DNA of 64,000 nt from Kalaharituber pfeilii (GCA_015179045.1 WHUZ01000036.1:528132-592131); one strand, 5' to 3'. Shown: positions 25,898-35,150, counted from the first letter of the stretch. Numbers and translations are program-made. Notes: a model not told the origin generated them from the letters alone.

Positions 25898-26352
25898 ATG
25901 AAATATCTACGACACACTATCAATGTTGGATTGCATGGGTTTCAAGTGTTTGCAGCACGTGTTCTAACAAACCCGACAGCTGGTACTGCAGATATTGATG
26001 TCTCTGGCTACTTACTCAAACCTCATAGCAGCCCTGCCATGGCGAACAGCTGCAAGCAGGGTCATGTGATATATATTTAAAGAAAAAAAAAAAAAAAAAG
26101 AAAAGGCCTCATAGCAGCCCCAAGGGGCTCAATCCGGAGCTCTACAACCTTGAGACTGGAGGTGTAGGCTGCATGTTGCGGTGCAGATACTGTGGGATAA
26201 TACGATATGAAGACGACATACTCCCGATTTCGCTTGCTCAACGCTTGAATAATGCTTCGCTGCAATTTATGATTATCTTTTATCTGGATGCTATGTGTAC
26301 TTTCATTGGCAGCGCGCATGACTTTTGTTCACTGGATTCAGACCCCGAGTGA
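25898..26352 (+). pseudogene. Hypothetical ORF (122 codons) split by a micro-SINE
   Basis: An ORF starting at ATG 25898 runs into a 72-bp retroinsertion at 26035-26106. When the insertion and one copy of its 14-bp target duplication are set aside, the frame continues without a stop to TGA 26350-26352, giving about 122 residues. The second half carries CMLRCRYCG, a C-x3-C-x2-C cluster suggesting metal binding, and a hydrophobic segment. A TATAAAA string lies about 115 bases before the ATG. I do not recognise the family. The kept frame across the insertion is the main argument that this was coding when the insertion happened. Confidence 0.45.
26035..26106 (+). mobile_element. Micro-SINE-like tail B insertion with 14-bp TSD
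   Basis: A 72-bp insert: TGCCATGGCGAACAGCTGCA...CAGGGTCATGTGA, then an A-rich tail with a few T and G. Perfect duplications CCTCATAGCAGCCC lie at 26021-26034 and 26107-26120. The C-run shared by target and element leaves up to three bases of ambiguity in the 5' end, which fits the CCCTGCC start of the other copies. Confidence 0.92.
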
Positions 26353-26607
26353 AGGTTTCCTGCTATTAGTGATATATACGACTCCACCAACACTGTATTT
26401 TACCACTCAGCGACGTACACCACTCAGCCATGACCTCCCAGCCCCCCGAAAATTGACCAGTCTGGAGAGCTATATCTCAACCACCAGGGTTGAATTTTGT
26501 AGGCTCTGCGCAGGCGAGCTGAAACAAAGCATATTCTTTATATTTCTATGGACCCTCTGGTACCCCAGAAATGCGGTTTCAAGAAATTATGATTATCAGT
26601 ACACACT

Positions 26608-26652
26608 CGATATAAGAATATTGTCGGGCGGCAGGCAAATATTCTTATATCG
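26608..26652. repeat. Perfect hairpin, 15-bp arms
   Basis: CGATATAAGAATATT at 26608-26622 and its exact complement AATATTCTTATATCG at 26638-26652 enclose a 15-base loop. It lies about 40 bp before the 5' junction of the LINE C copy. Role unknown; it could be a terminator-like fold, a relic of an inverted-repeat element or a break-prone site. Confidence 0.85.
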
Positions 26653-26675
26653 AATATATTCTTATATCAAGTAGA

Positions 26676-27785
26676 GTGGAAATGCAGCCATATAATATAT
26701 ATGATCTGGAGAAGTGGCAGTATACGGTAGCGAGAGGGATCACGCATGCACCCTGGGGAACAAGGCGGGACGTGGTAGAAGGGCTGGCCAACCTGGAGTC
26801 CATAGAGACGTTCGTGAGATGGGAGGCAACCCGAGTGGAGGCGAGAACGCTGAGGTTCGCGGAAGAGAGACTGAGAGAAGGGGACGAGGAGAAGGTATAC
26901 TTAAGGGGCTCATTGACACACAGCCAGGAACTACCACTGGCGATCCTACCAATGTTACAACGGGACGCGGAGCGGGAGGAGTGGGAGAGACACATAGACG
27001 ATGTTACGGACGAGGGGTGGACACCAGTCTACACAGATGGGAGCATGAGGAGGGAGAAAGCCGGGGCGGGTTTCTTTTGGGGGGGCAGATCGACATCGGT
27101 ATACTTGGGAGAGAGCGCCACAGTGAACGACGCGGAATTAATCGCGATCAGTGAGGCGATGGATAGAGTGGAAGGGGAGTTGTTGATAATAACTGATTCG
27201 AGACACGCGATTAGGAGAATGACATCTGCATCAGGGGGTGATCCGACCCATGACGGAGCGACGAACCGGCTCAGGGAAGCGTGGAAAAGAAGAACGGAGC
27301 GAGGAGACTGGGACACGGCGGTGCTATGGGTGAAGGCGCACAGGGGGATCCCTGGAAACGAGACGGCGGATGAGGCAGCAAGCGTGGGCACTGCACTGCA
27401 GTGCGAACCGGAGCTGGTGACGGAGGCTGGACTGAGACAAGGAGGGAGGAGGGAGAGAGCGGGGGAGAGGAACCGACTGGAGATATCATACAGACCGGAG
27501 AGGCTTGGACCCATGACTGGACGCTTGGCGGGACTTCTGGGGGGAATGGGGTTACGGGCATGGAGATGGCATGTAGGGGAAGGGGACGGCCCCGAATGCA
27601 GATGGTGTGGAGAGAAGGAGGAGACAACGAGACATGTACTAGATGAGTGTAGGGTGTGGAAACGGAGGTGGCCTGGGGGGAGGAGCAGGTCAGGAGGCCC
27701 CCCGGGGCAAGGAGAGGGAAGAAGACCCGTTGAGGAAGTTGGTAGAGATGCTTGGGGAGTGAAGAGAAGCTGTTGTTTCCGTTAG
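26676..27785 (+). CDS. LINE ORF2 C-terminal part: RNase H and zinc finger
   Basis: A 369-codon open frame; the first 10 residues come from flanking DNA. RNase H motifs appear in order: TDGSM (first Asp), NDAELIAISEAM (Glu), ITDSRHAI (second Asp) and KAHRGIPGNETADEA (His and last Asp). A CRWCGEKEETTRHVLDEC finger follows (C-x2-C...H-x4-C), as in fungal Tad/I-like LINEs. This part of the protein degrades the RNA strand during reverse transcription. Endonuclease and reverse transcriptase are missing because of 5' truncation, so this copy cannot move by itself. The intact frame suggests a young insertion. Confidence 0.9.
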   Translation: MEMQPYNIYDLEKWQYTVARGITHAPWGTRRDVVEGLANLESIETFVRWEATRVEARTLRFAEERLREGDEEKVYLRGSLTHSQELPLAILPMLQRDAEREEWERHIDDVTDEGWTPVYTDGSMRREKAGAGFFWGGRSTSVYLGESATVNDAELIAISEAMDRVEGELLIITDSRHAIRRMTSASGGDPTHDGATNRLREAWKRRTERGDWDTAVLWVKAHRGIPGNETADEAASVGTALQCEPELVTEAGLRQGGRRERAGERNRLEISYRPERLGPMTGRLAGLLGGMGLRAWRWHVGEGDGPECRWCGEKEETTRHVLDECRVWKRRWPGGRSRSGGPPGQGEGRRPVEEVGRDAWGVKRSCCFR

Positions 27786-27817
27786 AGCCTTTTCAGTTCT
27801 GATTATGTTATTTTGCG

Positions 27818-27853
<36 letters not shown>

Positions 27854-27935
27854 TTCATTAATCTATTTTGCGCATTGTTGTAATTAAGACATCGCCATAG
27901 CCCGTAGGGCGGCAAGCGATTAATGATATAAAATA
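26706..27935 (+). mobile_element. LINE family C, 5'-truncated 3' part
   Basis: The insert contains the end of a LINE ORF2 followed by a 3' UTR with tail C (CATCGCCATAGCCCG, then TAGGGCGGCAAGCGATTAATG, then TATAAA). An internal T-run at about 27819-27851 lies within the UTR. ATATATATGAT flanks both ends (26695-26705 and 27936-27946); it is low-complexity but consistent with a target duplication. 5' truncation is typical for LINEs. Confidence 0.85.
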
Positions 27936-27946
27936 TATATATATGA

Positions 27947-28242
27947 TGCTAGCTATATCGACACCAAATGCCTACATAAACTGGCATATGCCATACACTA
28001 AATTTTCCTCAATCGCCAGTTCTATTTTGCTGTTATTATACAGGCAATCAGTATCTGTTCTTTGACTGGGAGCATAGGTATATGTGCCGGGCCATTCGTA
28101 ACCAGCATTCCAGTCACCACTGGCCCAGACCACTCACAACAAACGTACTTGTACAACATTGTATTGACCTTTTTTCACCACAGAAGCTAATATCATCGGA
28201 CAGGTTAGTTGCTAAATTATTGCGGTTGCCATATTATGAGAA
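27947..28242. other. Spacer between LINE C and hAT MITE
   Basis: No coding signal. It contains the second copy of the palindromic dispersed repeat (28083-28132). Confidence 0.5.
28083..28132. repeat. Dispersed palindrome-ended repeat, copy 2
   Basis: TGTGCCGGGCCATTCGTAAC starts here. Relative to 19650-19698 the unit lies in inverse orientation and matches through arms and centre. The distal arm has decayed to TGGCCCAGACCA. A third resemblance is the short AT-rich run (TATATGT or ATATATGT) just outside the intact arm in both copies. Confidence 0.8.
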
Positions 28243-28250
28243 CTTGAAAT

Positions 28251-28974
28251 CAATGAATCCAACAGGCCAGGCCAGGCCAACCGGAGGCCTGGACTGGCCT
28301 GGACCGTGAAATTCTGGGCCTGGCCTGGCCTGAACCGGCCCAGGCGGCCTGAAACAATCAGGCCAATCAGGCCGGTCCAGGCCGGTCCAGGCCATTCAGG
28401 CCAGTCCAGGCCAGTCCAGGCCGACCAGGCCATTTATGTAAATTCAAGCGATTTTGGAATTTAACCCAGATGAATTAGATTTTAATAGTCCTGGATATTT
28501 CCACTATCAGTAATTGACAGTTGCGCATCAGGTATCATCATCATCGAAGAATTGAGTCCAGTCTGTCGTATTATCTGGACGGTCCATCATTTCTAAAATA
28601 TTTCTTAGTATATATACTTGAATACAAAGTGTGATACATACTTGACAAAAGTCGTAGACCGCTGCTGTTTAAAATTCTAGACATATGGGAGATTCTACTC
28701 ATTTAAATACTCAACCAATCTGGTAAATGCTAGCTTCAAGTCACCTGGATAGCTGTGGAGTGATTCGTTTAATTGGCCTGAACCGGCCTGAATGGCCTGA
28801 ACCGGCCTGATTGGCCTGAACCGGCCTGATTGGCCTGGACTGGCCTGATTGGCCTGATTCATGTGGATCAGGCCGGTCCAGGCCACTGAGAACACCGGCC
28901 TGGACCGGTCCAGGCGGTTTCAGTCCAATGCAGATCACGGCCTGGTCGGCCGGCCTGGCCTGTTGGATTCATTG
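28251..28974. mobile_element. hAT-type MITE rich in GGCC motifs, copy 1
   Basis: The ends are inverted: CAATGAATCCAACAGGCC at the left and its complement at the right, flanked by perfect 8-bp duplications CTTGAAAT (28243-28250 and 28975-28982). 8-bp duplications and CA...TG ends are typical of the hAT superfamily. Both subterminal zones are packed with GGCC(T/A)GG-type motifs that can fold on each other; the centre is AT-rich and encodes nothing. Short shadow ORFs over the GGCC zones are not genes. A second copy in reverse orientation is at 37232-44501. Confidence 0.9.
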
Positions 28975-28982
28975 CTTGAAAT

Positions 28983-29400
28983 TTTATTCAACTCTTCATA
29001 GTATTTGTTTATTTGCATTTTTGTTTATTTGTTTTTAATATCGTTACTCGTATGCCGCCTTATGGGCTATGGTGAGATAAGAGACATAGGAGATAATAAC
29101 TGAAATATGGTAAATGACATGACTTCTCTCCCCTTCCCGGCCGAAATTAAGAACATAGGAACTGGGCTTATTCATTCCCTTCCCGCCCACTATAGCATGG
29201 CCGCCAACGGACTGCACTCCTCCCAGATGTGTGCCGCTGTTTCTTTCCGCGGCACGTGATTAATGATATATATATATATATATATACACATATGTAACAT
29301 TCCCCTTCCCCACACCATCGATACTTCAGGCTCTCCGCGTTGTTGATTCTGAAGTTCCAGGCTCTGAGACCCTTTCTTCCTAGCAGCTCCTTTAGTGTAG
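28983..29400. other. Spacer with degenerate LINE tail C pieces
   Basis: At 29045-29080 the minus strand carries a tail C-like string (TACTCGTATGCCGCC, then TTATGGGCTATGG). At 29250-29290 the plus strand has GCGGCACGTGATTAATGATA followed by a (TA)n run at 29266-29286, again like the end of tail C. Both are old fragments. No gene. Confidence 0.4.
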
Positions 29401-30071
29401 CTGTCAGAAAACTTGACTTAATTAATAATTCAAGTCTTTATATTTAAAAGCTTAGACTAATAAGTTAAAACAAATATAAGTTAAAGATTTAATATTTTTA
29501 TTATATAAATAATTCTTATTTAAATTAGTTTTTATTAATAGCTCAATTTTTAGATTATCAGATAAGTTTATTAAAAAAAAAAAAAACTAACTTAATAAAG
29601 GTAGTTAGTATTAGTTTAAGTAAAAAACTTATACTTAAAAATTAACTTAGACTAACTTAAATTAATATAAATACTAAGTTTATTAATATTTTATAATAGT
29701 AATAAAGTTATAAAGTTATATTATTATATATTTTTATAATTTATATCTATGTAAAAAAATAAAAGTAGTTATAAATTTTTATAATTTATGTATAAAAAAG
29801 ACTATTAATAGTAAGTTAGTTAATTTTTTTCTTTTTATTATTATTTTATCTTATAAAAATAAATTTTATACTTATAAATATTTTTAAAAAGTTATTTATT
29901 TTTATTTTATATATTATTTTATATTTTAATACTAAATATAAAAGAATATACTTAATATAATTAAATATAACTTTTATAATATCATTATTTCAATAAATAG
30001 TAGTAATAAAGTAATCAATTACTAAAAAAATAGAAAAAAGGTTTAGTTAATATATAAGAAATTATAAAATT
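29400..30071. other. AT-rich island, RIP-like
   Basis: Almost entirely A and T with abundant TA steps and no ORF. Such islands in filamentous ascomycetes usually come from repeats hit by repeat-induced point mutation; here this is inferred from composition only. Confidence 0.6.
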
Positions 30072-30584
30072 TGTAACGTCGGTGGCTGGGCTTGGGCGGA
30101 GGTCTTGCCAAGGGGTACGGTCAGCTTGGGTATCGGCGGCGGTTCGGCGGCTATGGGTCGAGGACTACGGCGGCGGCGGCTCGGCGGCTAGGGATCACGG
30201 ACTATAGCAAGGGCAGCGGCGGAGGAGTAGGAGAAACCAGACGGGTCTATTAATTAACAAGATAACGGACAAGGAGAAGAAGAGCTATCTACAGAGGCGG
30301 ACCTGGGGCCCTTATATGCTTGGGAATTGGCATAGAGAAGGAATACAGGACTATAACAATATGAGAAAGAGAATCCGAAATGCAAGAGCGGCAATAGTAG
30401 TGCTAATATTGGAAGGCATATCAATGAGCTGTCAGAGGGCTAATCAACCGGACCCGGACGGCTTGTCAGGCCTTTCCGAGTCGGCTATTAGTAAGGTCTC
30501 ACTTCCGGCTTGGCACGTCGGCTCGGTTTGACTTGTCGGCTGCGGAAAAGGACGATACTGATGCGTGCGTAGGTGGCTGTGACA
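30072..30584. mobile_element. Solo LTR, 513 bp
   Basis: Starts TGTAACGTCGGTGG and ends GGCTGTGACA (TG...CA), flanked by a perfect 5-bp duplication AAATT (30067-30071 and 30585-30589). GC-rich inside an AT-rich island, with simple GGCGGC runs near the start. No internal element region, so it is a solo LTR left by recombination. The parent family is not identified. Confidence 0.88.
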
Positions 30585-31300
30585 AAATTAATTATTCTAT
30601 TATAGTAAATTATTATAAATAAAATTATATAAAATAAAATAAAAATAAAAAAGTTAATTACTAGTTTATAATCCAATAAAAACTAAATTAATTATTTAAT
30701 ATATAAAGAGATAAACTTATAATTTCTTTTTTATAAAGACTAATAAACTTAAAAATAAGAAATATAAAGATTTTAATAAATTTAAAACTTTTAAAACTAT
30801 ATTTAATTTTTAATAAGTATAAATTTCAAAGATTTAAATATTAAAAACTATAGAATTAACTTATATAGTTTAAAAAATACTTTTAAACTTTAATAATATT
30901 TTATTATATAATTATTAATATAAATAAAAAAAAATATTTTACTAGATATAATACTAGAAAATATGAAAGTTATATACTTTACTACTAATATAAATAATAA
31001 TTAATTAAATTAAAATATATTATATTATAGCACTACAAAATCAAGAATTATAATAAAAATATAGTAATTACTAACAGACAATCCTAAATATCCTGAATAT
31101 TAGACAGGCTTCACCGAATTATCAAATCGGATGAACTCTAGACTTCACTTTCTATTTATCTAGTCGGAAAACTTCCAGTTTTACGCCAAGAAGAGGAAAA
31201 ATTTTATACTTATTAGATTTAAAACTAATTATATATTTTTATTTTAGTAAATAGTAATTAAGAATTAATTATAACTTTTAAGTTTATCTTAACTTTTAGC
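30585..31300. other. AT-rich island, RIP-like
   Basis: Continues the AT-rich block on the other side of the solo LTR. A less AT-rich insert at about 31080-31200 has no recognised identity. Confidence 0.6.
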
Positions 31301-31990
31301 TGTTACGGCTAAGGTAAGGCTTACCCGAGTAGGGGAACACTTACCCTGAACTATTCGTAAGACCAATGCTGCTAGAGCGGCCTGATTACCCGTGAGGCTT
31401 GGCAGAAAGTTCTTTATCTTTCGAATAGGGAAGTGCCAAGGAAGTGTGTGTCATTGTTTATAGTCTTTGACTTGTTAAGCACTCGGTATATGCACACATG
31501 CATTAGTACATATTATTATCTTATGCTTGTACTACTTTTGCATGTTTCTTTGTTACGATTATTGGCATTGTTGAGGAATTGCTGTTTCTTTATTTGCTTG
31601 CCTAGTCATGTATGATGCGCTCAGTCTATTTAAGCACAGGCGATAGCACAGTTGAAGAATCAAGACACAAGCGGTGTTCTAAGTTCTCTATAACTCTGAA
31701 ACCTATCGTTTCCTTATTACGCCCGTGAATCGCTCCGCTCCGCTGCGCGCTCCACGCAAAACAGCTGCCCTTCCGGCCCGCCGTATATACACCTCTGTAG
31801 CCATTTCGGCCCGCAGCATATACACCTCCGTAGCCATTCCGGCCCGCCGTATATACACCTCCGTAGCGACTCCGGCCCGCCGTATATACACCTCCGTAGC
31901 GACTCCGGCCTGCCGAATACGCACCTCCGTAGCCGTAACATCCAGTGCTTTCCAGCGCCCACCGGAGCCTAGCCCCTCACGCCCGTAACA
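31301..31990. mobile_element. Solo LTR, 690 bp, with internal 33-bp repeats
   Basis: Begins TGTTACGGC and ends CCGTAACA (inverted ends), flanked by the 5-bp duplication TTAGC (31296-31300 and 31991-31995). The 3' third holds about five 33-bp tandem units containing GTATATACACCTCCGTAG. No internal coding region, hence a solo LTR. A family different from the 513-bp LTR. Confidence 0.88.
31775..31935. repeat. 33-bp tandem repeat inside the LTR
   Basis: About five units of CGGCCCGCCGTATATACACC + TCCGTAGCGACTC with point differences. The repeat may modulate the LTR promoter; that is inference. Confidence 0.85.
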
Positions 31991-32050
31991 TTAGCTATAT
32001 ATATTAAGTAGTATTTATATTAGTTTAAGTTTTTAAATATAAAAAAAAAA

Positions 32051-33396
32051 CAGCGACAACCACTTCGACAGGACGAGCGCTCGGAAGCCACTCCGCAACC
32101 ACAGCGTCCCCCCAGCGAAACCTACATAGATCGAAAGCTCTCAGTGCGCTGAGTCTTTAGATCTAATTTTTATTCCAAAAAACCCAACTCCTCAAGTTTC
32201 CCCTTGGGGGTTAAGTTTTGAGGAAATTTTCAGCTCCTTACTCCGTTGCCAGCACACCACCATCCCTGACTTCTTGGCATTCCCACCATGGATCCGACCA
32301 ATAGATTCATGGCATTGGGCAGCCCAGCACCAAAAAACATGCCCGTAGGTGCCAAAACAACTCTGGCCAAGAGTACCCGTCTCGAGGCCCCACTGTACAA
32401 GTCTATCGGAGATCGGCTCGGCGGAGTCAATATGTCCGATATGCTTGATGCCGTGGGGGATGTCATCGAACACATACATGCTTGCATAAAAGACCAGAAG
32501 ACAAGACCAAACTTTGAACCAACAGACAGGTTCCTGTGTGAAATCAGGAGTGTGCATCACGTCATTGCTGCTCTTGCACTAGCGGTGAAGACGGAATCAT
32601 GCACAGAAATACACAATATGCACCTGAGGAAACCCTCAAAGGAAGGGGAATCACAAACTGACCCGGAGAAACCACCAAAGCTGTCATATGCAGCAGTTGT
32701 CTCCCAGAACATCCCGCCAAGCACACCCCCGGAAGGGGACAATTCTGACCGACCTCCAGTGGCACCACCCAAAAGCCGAACAAAGTCCACTGCTTTCCAG
32801 TCCAAAAAAGTGAAAGGGGGACAGAGTACCAGTCCCCCCAAGCAGAAAATGTCCAAGAAACCATCTCCAGCACCATCTCCGAAGCCAATCCCAAAGGAAA
32901 GGACACTCCCGCAATCCGGTCGTGCGATCGTAGTACATGGAATTGCGGTGACAAAGAAACTCGGGAAAGTAAGAGATTGGATGGAGAATGCGAACCCATG
33001 GATGGGAAAGATTGTTGCGGCAAGATGGTTGGTGAAGAAAGAGAGGAGGGAGGGGAAGAAGGCTAGCTCGGTTGTCATCTACCTGGAGGGGGAGGTGGAA
33101 TCGGATAGCCAAACACCAGCGAAGGTAAGGTTGTCAGGCAAGTGGTACGATTCGTGCCTGTATGACTGGGATAGAAATTCAAAGGTGGACAGAAAGGGGA
33201 AGGGGAGGGACGTGGAGGAAATGGACTTGACGGCATAGCGGGTTGTCTCATGGGTTTTATTTCCTCTATTCCCTTTTGAATGTCGGTGTATATAGTGAGT
33301 TGTTGTTTGTTTTTAGGTGCCTGTCTCCGGGCCATAAGGACCTCGGTCCAGGGACCCTGCCATGGCGAACAGCTGCAAGCGGGGTTATGTGAAAAT

Positions 33397-33421
<25 letters not shown>
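32051..33421 (+). mobile_element. Full-length ORF1-only non-autonomous retroelement (tail B)
   Basis: The unit starts abruptly at CAGCGACAACCACTTCG in AT-rich DNA, has a 237-base leader, one ORF (32288-33238), a short 3' UTR, the complete tail B (GCCTGTCTCCGGGCC...CATGGCGAACAGC...TTATGTGA) and poly-A. AAATATAAAAAAAA occurs on both sides (about 32035 and 33423), consistent with a target duplication although AT-rich. No endonuclease or reverse transcriptase is encoded. It presumably depends on a LINE B reverse transcriptase that recognises the shared tail. Confidence 0.8.
32288..33238 (+). CDS. LINE ORF1-like RNA-binding protein, 316 aa
   Basis: The start ATG has a good context (CCACCATGG). 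An N-terminal helical part of about 110 residues is followed by the SYAAVVS motif (133-139), which resembles the S-Y/W-A-x-V motif of fungal Tad/I-type ORF1 proteins. Then comes a Lys/Pro/Ser-rich linker and a folded C-terminal region (about 212-283) starting VVHGIAVTKKLGKVRDWMEN, with an RRM-like pattern. Known ORF1 proteins continue with CCHC zinc knuckles after the RL-G-W...Y--DR stretch; this one has that stretch (281-296) and then stops. The likely role is binding element RNA and forming a ribonucleoprotein. The frame is fully open, which suggests recent activity or selection. Relatives occur at 39243-39649 and 44980-45456. Confidence 0.75.
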   Translation: MDPTNRFMALGSPAPKNMPVGAKTTLAKSTRLEAPLYKSIGDRLGGVNMSDMLDAVGDVIEHIHACIKDQKTRPNFEPTDRFLCEIRSVHHVIAALALAVKTESCTEIHNMHLRKPSKEGESQTDPEKPPKLSYAAVVSQNIPPSTPPEGDNSDRPPVAPPKSRTKSTAFQSKKVKGGQSTSPPKQKMSKKPSPAPSPKPIPKERTLPQSGRAIVVHGIAVTKKLGKVRDWMENANPWMGKIVAARWLVKKERREGKKASSVVIYLEGEVESDSQTPAKVRLSGKWYDSCLYDWDRNSKVDRKGKGRDVEEMDLTA

Positions 33422-33429
<8 letters not shown>

Positions 33430-33843
33430 AAAAAATTAATTTATTAATAAAGTTAAATATTTTTTTTTTAAAATCTAACTTATACTAAAAAACTAATAAG
33501 TTAAACTAATAAATACTTATAATTAATACAAATACTAATATTAGTCAGATAAATAAAGTAGAAATTAATAAAGTAGTTTATTTTATAAGTTTATATATTT
33601 CTTATTTAACTATACTAATAATAATCTAATATACTAATAGTTTATTTAAATATTTAATTTAAATACTTAAGATTAAGTAGTAAACTAATACTATTTCTTA
33701 ATTTTTAATAACTATTAATTCTATATTATATATTAGTTTCTTAAGTATTACTATAATAATTATATTTTAGTATTTTACTTACTATCTTATATTACTTATA
33801 CTTTATAACTATAAAATATTAGTATTTTTAATACTTTAGTACT
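33422..33843. other. AT-rich island, RIP-like
   Basis: Extremely A+T-rich with no ORF; target DNA for the ORF1-only element and the copia-like element on either side. Confidence 0.6.
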
Positions 33844-33848
33844 TATTA

Positions 33849-34021
33849 TATAGGAACTGGAATTGCTGCTTAAGAAAGCAGGACAGGTGCAGCAACTCGA
33901 ATGAGAAAATGCTGTTTTAGGAAGCAGGGCATTAAATTAGCGCAGACCAAAACTCTATAAAATGAGGGAGCGAGAGGTAGAGAAGCAGAAAAAAAGACAA
34001 GGAGGAATATACACTGCAACA
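33849..34021 (+). repeat. Copia-like 5' LTR
   Basis: 173 bp, ending CTGCAACA. Contains CTATAAAA at about 33954, a probable TATA box. Confidence 0.9.
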
Positions 34022-34033
34022 GGTTATGAGCCC
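34022..34033 (+). promoter_or_regulatory. Primer binding site for half initiator tRNA-Met
   Basis: GGTTATGAGCCC directly follows the LTR end. It is complementary to GGGCTCATAACC, the anticodon stem-loop of initiator tRNA-Met, and not to a tRNA 3' end. Internal (half-tRNA) priming of this kind is known for Drosophila copia and yeast Ty5. Confidence 0.8.
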
Positions 34034-34131
34034 GGGGGTGCAGCTACACCACCATTTATACAGTTTCTCTACCACCTCTACTACACACCTTTACACTCCT
34101 TTACACATTTACACACCTCTAATTTTTTGAT

Positions 34132-35150
34132 ATGTCGGCCATCCCAGTATACCAGAGTGAGGATGATCCTCAGGATGACGCTCCATAGCCTCCACATTCC
34201 AGCTCCTATAATCTTCAACAGTACGGGAATCAGGAGGCAAATGGACGAGCACAAGAATGGACGTCTCAACAAGGATCACAGACTAGAGGATCAGGAGTAC
34301 CAGGATTTGCCCGACAGCCTATTCAAGAGGATTACGAATACCAGGAAAATCCAGAAGAAGGTCCAACCCACTACAACAACTACTATTACCCGAACTACGA
34401 ACACTACTATCAACCATTCAGAATAACTCGAGAAGCCACAGCTATCCCCGTACTGGATGCAACAAACTACCTGTCATGGAAAAGGAATATGAGGGTAATA
34501 TTATCCGTATGGGAGTATGGACTGCTATATCAGACCCAACACCTCAATATTATACAGATTATTGGAAAAGGATGGATGAGTTTGCCCTCTCAGAAATGCT
34601 TCTTAGAGCAAATATTGAGCACCAAGATATGATAGGTCTATGCTCGTCAGCTGCTGAAGCTTGGAAGATGCTAGAAGAGACATACCAATCAAGAGACAAT
34701 ATAAACAGGATGCGTCTCATGGAAGAGTTTGCTCAGATGAAGAAGGAGCAAGGTCAATCCTTACAACAGTACTTTAATAGCATCACTTCAAAGCCTCAAG
34801 AGATTCGACAAGTAGGTATGAATATGGATAACAGCAGTATAGCTTACCGCATTCTGGGAGGACTTCCAAGAGAGTATGCTGCTTTGAGGACTACATTAGT
34901 TAATAGGGGACCATTGGCAAGCCCTTTAACTATTCCTGAAGTCAACTCTGCCATTCTTCGGGAAGAGAGAATGATGAAAGAATTTACAGCAAAACCAATT
35001 CCAGTGGCAAATCCGGCGAATTTGGCGAACTCGGCGAATCCGATGAATCCAGCGACAGCATACATAATTAATAATCAGAAGCGGAATAGACTCGAAGAAG
35101 AGATAGAAAGCAAGCAAGATATCATGTACCAGATGCGATATGAATTTTAA
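34132..35150 (+). pseudogene. Copia-type Gag, broken
   Basis: An N-terminal frame from ATG 34132 has an in-frame TAG at 34186, then runs through a Gln/Tyr/Asn-rich stretch to LDATNYLSWKRNMRVIL near 34455-34500. The frame then changes and the rest (34476-35150) reads as copia Gag: ALSEMLLRANIEHQDM, AAEAWKMLEETYQSRDNINR, MEEFAQMKKEQGQSL and ILGGLPREYAALRTTL, typical of the retrotran_gag_2/UBN2 group. A C-x-GHY-x4-C knuckle remnant follows at about 35175-35215. Gag would form the particle core. At least one stop and one frameshift make this copy non-functional. Confidence 0.85.

Noticed and set aside
28212..28433. WPGPAWTGL-type repeat peptides over the hAT MITE
   Set aside because: Produced by the GGCC-rich subterminal repeats; the element has inverted ends and an 8-bp duplication and is non-coding.
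32557..33112. Minus-strand ORFs of 142-173 codons opposite the ORF1-like protein
   Set aside because: They are mirror frames of the plus-strand ORF1 coding sequence, which has clear family motifs.
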